Positions 4,920-6,820 of a DNA stretch of 6,820 nucleotides are shown here, piece by piece. Source of the DNA: an uncultured Alistipes sp. (lineage in GTDB: Bacteria > Bacteroidota > Bacteroidia > Bacteroidales > Rikenellaceae); contig CAJUIE010000088.1 in NCBI GenBank assembly GCA_910586375.1, positions 1-6,820 of the forward strand, given 5' to 3'. Numbering within the stretch: the stretch's first letter is position 1; every line of letters starts with the position of its first letter. Made by a program: the position numbers and the translations under genes. The notes under the pieces were generated by a model. It was not told where the DNA came from. It saw nothing but the letters and a program-made list of their open reading frames with translations, and did no database searches.

Positions 4920-6400
4920 AAAAGGCATTTTTATTTTTGGGGGCTGTCGCCGTATCGGCCGCTGTGGGCGGAGCTACGGCCTGGTGCATCTCTGACAACA
5001 GCAGCGGAGTACAATATATCGAGCGCGAGGTGGAGCGTACACCGGCTCTCGGCGCACAATTCACCGCCTACGAGGCGGGTGAGTTTCCCGACCTGACCTA
5101 TGCTGCGGAGAACGCCGTGAAAGCCGTGGTCAACATCGAAGCCATGCAGCAGGTCGAGGTCCAGCATCGCGGACAGTTCGGCACAGACCCCTTCCTGGAA
5201 TTCTTCGGCATTCCTCAGGAGCGGCCGCACAGCAATGGCGGGCCCCGTTACCAGCAGCGCAAGGCGGGCGGCTCGGGCGTCATCATCTCCGAAGAGGGCT
5301 ATGTGGTGACCAACAACCACGTTGTCGAAGGCGCCACGAAGCTGCGCGTGAAGCTCAGCGATGGCCGCGCGTTCGATGCCAAACTCATCGGTAAGGACTC
5401 GGCCACCGACATCGCCCTGCTCAGGATCGACGCCGAGGAGTTGCCGACGCTGGCGTTTGGCTCGTCCGACGCGCTGCGTCTGGGTGAATGGGTTCTGGCT
5501 ATCGGCTCGCCGTTCGACCTCCAGTCGACCATCACGGCCGGTATTGTCAGTGCCAAGGCCCGCAACCTGAATGCTATTCCCAACGACTTCTCGATTGAGT
5601 CGTTCATCCACACCGATGCGGCTGTGAATCCCGGCAACTCGGGAGGTGCCCTGGTCAACACCCACGGCGAACTGGTAGGCATCAACACGCTTATCAAATC
5701 TCAGACGGGCAGCTACATAGGCTATTCGTTCGCCGTACCTGAAGCGATCGTCCGCAAGGTCGTCGTCGATCTGAAGGAGTACGGATTCGTACAACGTGCA
5801 CTCTTAGGCGTGACGTTCCGTCCTATCGATCAGGACTTCATCGACAACGAAGGCAAGCACATGGGCATCACCGAAATAGGCGGTGTCTACGTAGGTGAGA
5901 TCGTCGAGGGCGGCGCCGCTGCCAAGGCCGGCATCCGCAAAGGTGACGTCATTCTGGACATCGACGGCGTACGCCTGAGCTCGTCGGCGACACTCCAGGA
6001 GCAGATCGCCCGCCGCCGGCCCAATGATCGGGTCAATCTGTCGGTAAAAAGAGACGGCAAAGTGAAACAAATCGAGGTAGTTTTGCGTAATAAAGCAGAT
6101 AAACCCGAACTGCTGGCTCCCGAAGCGGTCGACGTAATCGAAGCTCTGGGCGGCAAGTTTCAGGAGGCGGACGAACGGCTGTGTCGCAAGCTCGAAATCA
6201 AGGGCGGCGTGGAGGTTATAAGCATCAAAGCCAACGGCGTTCTGGCCCGTGGACGGGTGAAGCCGGGGCTGGTCATCACCCACATAAACGACCGTCCCGT
6301 CCGCACGATCGACGACTTGCGCCGCCTGACAGAGAAGATCCGCACGATCGACGGCGTCTATCCCAACGGCCGTGCTGCCAGCTACGTGCTGGTCGAATAA
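4916..6400 (+). CDS. degP: DegP/HtrA-family periplasmic serine endoprotease
   Basis: A 494-residue Do/DegQ-type protease and chaperone of the cell envelope that degrades or holds misfolded secreted proteins. The N-terminus (MKKAFLFLGAVAVSAAV) is a signal peptide or anchor; C24 is not in a good lipobox. The trypsin-like domain carries the triad H135 (VTNNHVVEG), D165 (DSATDIALL) and S242 (NPGNSGGA). PDZ1 spans about 293-392 (RALLGV to VVLRNK) and PDZ2 about 405-494. The linker after the signal is rich in Gln, Gly and His (about 78-117), like the flexible LA loop of DegP. Length and domain order are normal for the family. The ATG at 4916 starts directly at the signal peptide, has no Shine-Dalgarno, and overlaps the stop of a 15-codon leader ORF. 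rpoD follows after 50 bp without a visible terminator, so they may be cotranscribed; the htrA-rpoD pair also occurs in other Bacteroidales such as Porphyromonas, as I recall. Confidence 0.93.
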   Translation: MKKAFLFLGAVAVSAAVGGATAWCISDNSSGVQYIEREVERTPALGAQFTAYEAGEFPDLTYAAENAVKAVVNIEAMQQVEVQHRGQFGTDPFLEFFGIPQERPHSNGGPRYQQRKAGGSGVIISEEGYVVTNNHVVEGATKLRVKLSDGRAFDAKLIGKDSATDIALLRIDAEELPTLAFGSSDALRLGEWVLAIGSPFDLQSTITAGIVSAKARNLNAIPNDFSIESFIHTDAAVNPGNSGGALVNTHGELVGINTLIKSQTGSYIGYSFAVPEAIVRKVVVDLKEYGFVQRALLGVTFRPIDQDFIDNEGKHMGITEIGGVYVGEIVEGGAAAKAGIRKGDVILDIDGVRLSSSATLQEQIARRRPNDRVNLSVKRDGKVKQIEVVLRNKADKPELLAPEAVDVIEALGGKFQEADERLCRKLEIKGGVEVISIKANGVLARGRVKPGLVITHINDRPVRTIDDLRRLTEKIRTIDGVYPNGRAASYVLVE

Positions 6401-6450
6401 AAACATCGGGCGGGTCGCACAAAACTGAAGAAATACTTAGAAAATAAAAC

Positions 6451-6820
6451 ATGCGTCAGTTAAAAATCACGAAATCCATCACCAACCGCGAAAGCGCCTC
6501 GCTGGACAAATACCTTCAGGAGATCGGCAAAGAGGAGCTCATCACGGTAGAGGAGGAGGTGGAACTCGCCCAACGAATCAAAAAAGGAGACCAGGAAGCC
6601 CTCGAGAAGCTCACGAAGGCGAATCTTCGTTTCGTTGTCTCGGTAGCCAAGCAATACCAGAATCAGGGGCTGAGCCTCCCGGACCTGATCAATGAAGGCA
6701 ACCTCGGCCTCATTAAGGCCGCCGAGAAGTTCGACGAAACCCGTGGCTTCAAGTTCATATCCTACGCCGTGTGGTGGATCCGCCAGTCGATTCTCCAGGC
6801 GCTGGCCGAGCAGTCGCGCA
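6451..6820 (+). CDS. rpoD: primary RNA polymerase sigma factor RpoD (sigma-70 family), 5' part
   Basis: The 123 residues seen, cut by the window edge, begin MRQLKITKSITNRESASLDK and go directly into region 1.2 (SLDKYLQEIGKEELIT, about 17-32), with no region 1.1. Region 2.1 follows around NLRFVVSVAKQY (58-69), region 2.2 at DLINEGNLGLIKAAEKFD (77-94), and regions 2.3-2.4 at GFKFISYAVWWIRQSI (99-114), which melt and bind the -10/-7 DNA. This is the compact housekeeping sigma of Bacteroidetes, normally about 285-290 residues, so somewhat less than half is present. It directs core polymerase to TTTG / TAnnTTTG promoters such as that of metK. The ATG is preceded by an A-rich leader (6431-6449) without a Shine-Dalgarno. 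The 50-bp gap after degP shows neither a terminator nor a good promoter. Confidence 0.95.
   Translation, partial: MRQLKITKSITNRESASLDKYLQEIGKEELITVEEEVELAQRIKKGDQEALEKLTKANLRFVVSVAKQYQNQGLSLPDLINEGNLGLIKAAEKFDETRGFKFISYAVWWIRQSILQALAEQSR

Noticed and set aside
4979..4993. Lipobox at Cys24 of the DegP signal region
   Set aside because: The residues before the cysteine (ATAW) do not fit the L-[AS]-[GA]-C pattern, so lipidation is not supported.
4931..5794. 287-codon open frame on the minus strand inside degP
   Set aside because: It is antisense to the protease domain with its intact catalytic triad; no family features are visible, so it is a shadow frame.
6078..6085. TAGTTTTG within degP, a match to the -7 consensus, as an internal rpoD promoter
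   Set aside because: No -33 TTTG at 19-21 bp upstream, and it lies within coding sequence about 365 bp before rpoD; a single 8-base match is weak.
1..6820. Complete diversity-generating retroelement, CRISPR array, insertion sequence or tRNA
   Set aside because: No reverse transcriptase, template repeat, regularly spaced repeats, transposase or cloverleaf is visible. The only repeated sequences are the FISUMP fragments and the short repeats described.

Overview
The window looks like chromosomal DNA from a Bacteroidales bacterium, and the GC-rich coding sequence would fit an Alistipes-like member. Four observations support this. The primary sigma factor at the right edge is the short Bacteroidetes type with no long region 1.1. 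The metK promoter fits the Bacteroidetes pattern TTTG-N19-TAnnTTTG. Start codons mostly lack Shine-Dalgarno sequences and follow A-rich leaders. Fragments of the Bacteroidetes/Fibrobacteres 'FISUMP' (Fib_succ_major) family are present. The genus is an inference.

Layout, all on the + strand: (1) 1-244 is unassigned left-edge sequence plus the clpC control region, with a 10-bp direct repeat, an imperfect inverted repeat that ends at the base before the ATG, and a candidate -7 element. (2) 245-2695 is clpC, a Hsp100 unfoldase for ClpP, followed by a strong intrinsic terminator at 2698-2730. (3) 2745-2939 is a decayed 3' fragment of a FISUMP-domain gene. (4) 3054-3227 is the metK control region: a consensus promoter, a 5' hairpin, a SAM-II riboswitch aptamer (about 3111-3162) and a possible expression platform. 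(5) 3228-4532 is metK. (6) 4533-4730 is a second FISUMP 3' fragment that starts straight after, and in frame with, the metK stop. (7) 4731-4915 is a leader containing a hairpin and a 15-codon upstream ORF that overlaps the next start as ATGA. (8) 4916-6400 is a DegP/HtrA-type periplasmic protease. (9) 6451-6820 is the 5' part of rpoD, 50 bp after the protease.

The intact genes are housekeeping or proteostasis functions: cytoplasmic unfolding and proteolysis (clpC), envelope protein quality control (degP), S-adenosylmethionine synthesis (metK) and general transcription (rpoD). The riboswitch gives metK a direct product-feedback loop.

The unusual part is between the genes. Two orphan C-terminal FISUMP pieces, neither with a domain start, bracket metK. 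They align without gaps over 42 codons with conserved ends and a variable middle: 22 codons change the amino acid, only 2 are silent, and first and second codon positions differ more often than third positions. That resembles the variable region of a C-type-lectin-like, diversified protein family. A silent-cassette or diversity-generating-retroelement connection is a hypothesis only, because no reverse transcriptase or complete FISUMP gene is in the window.
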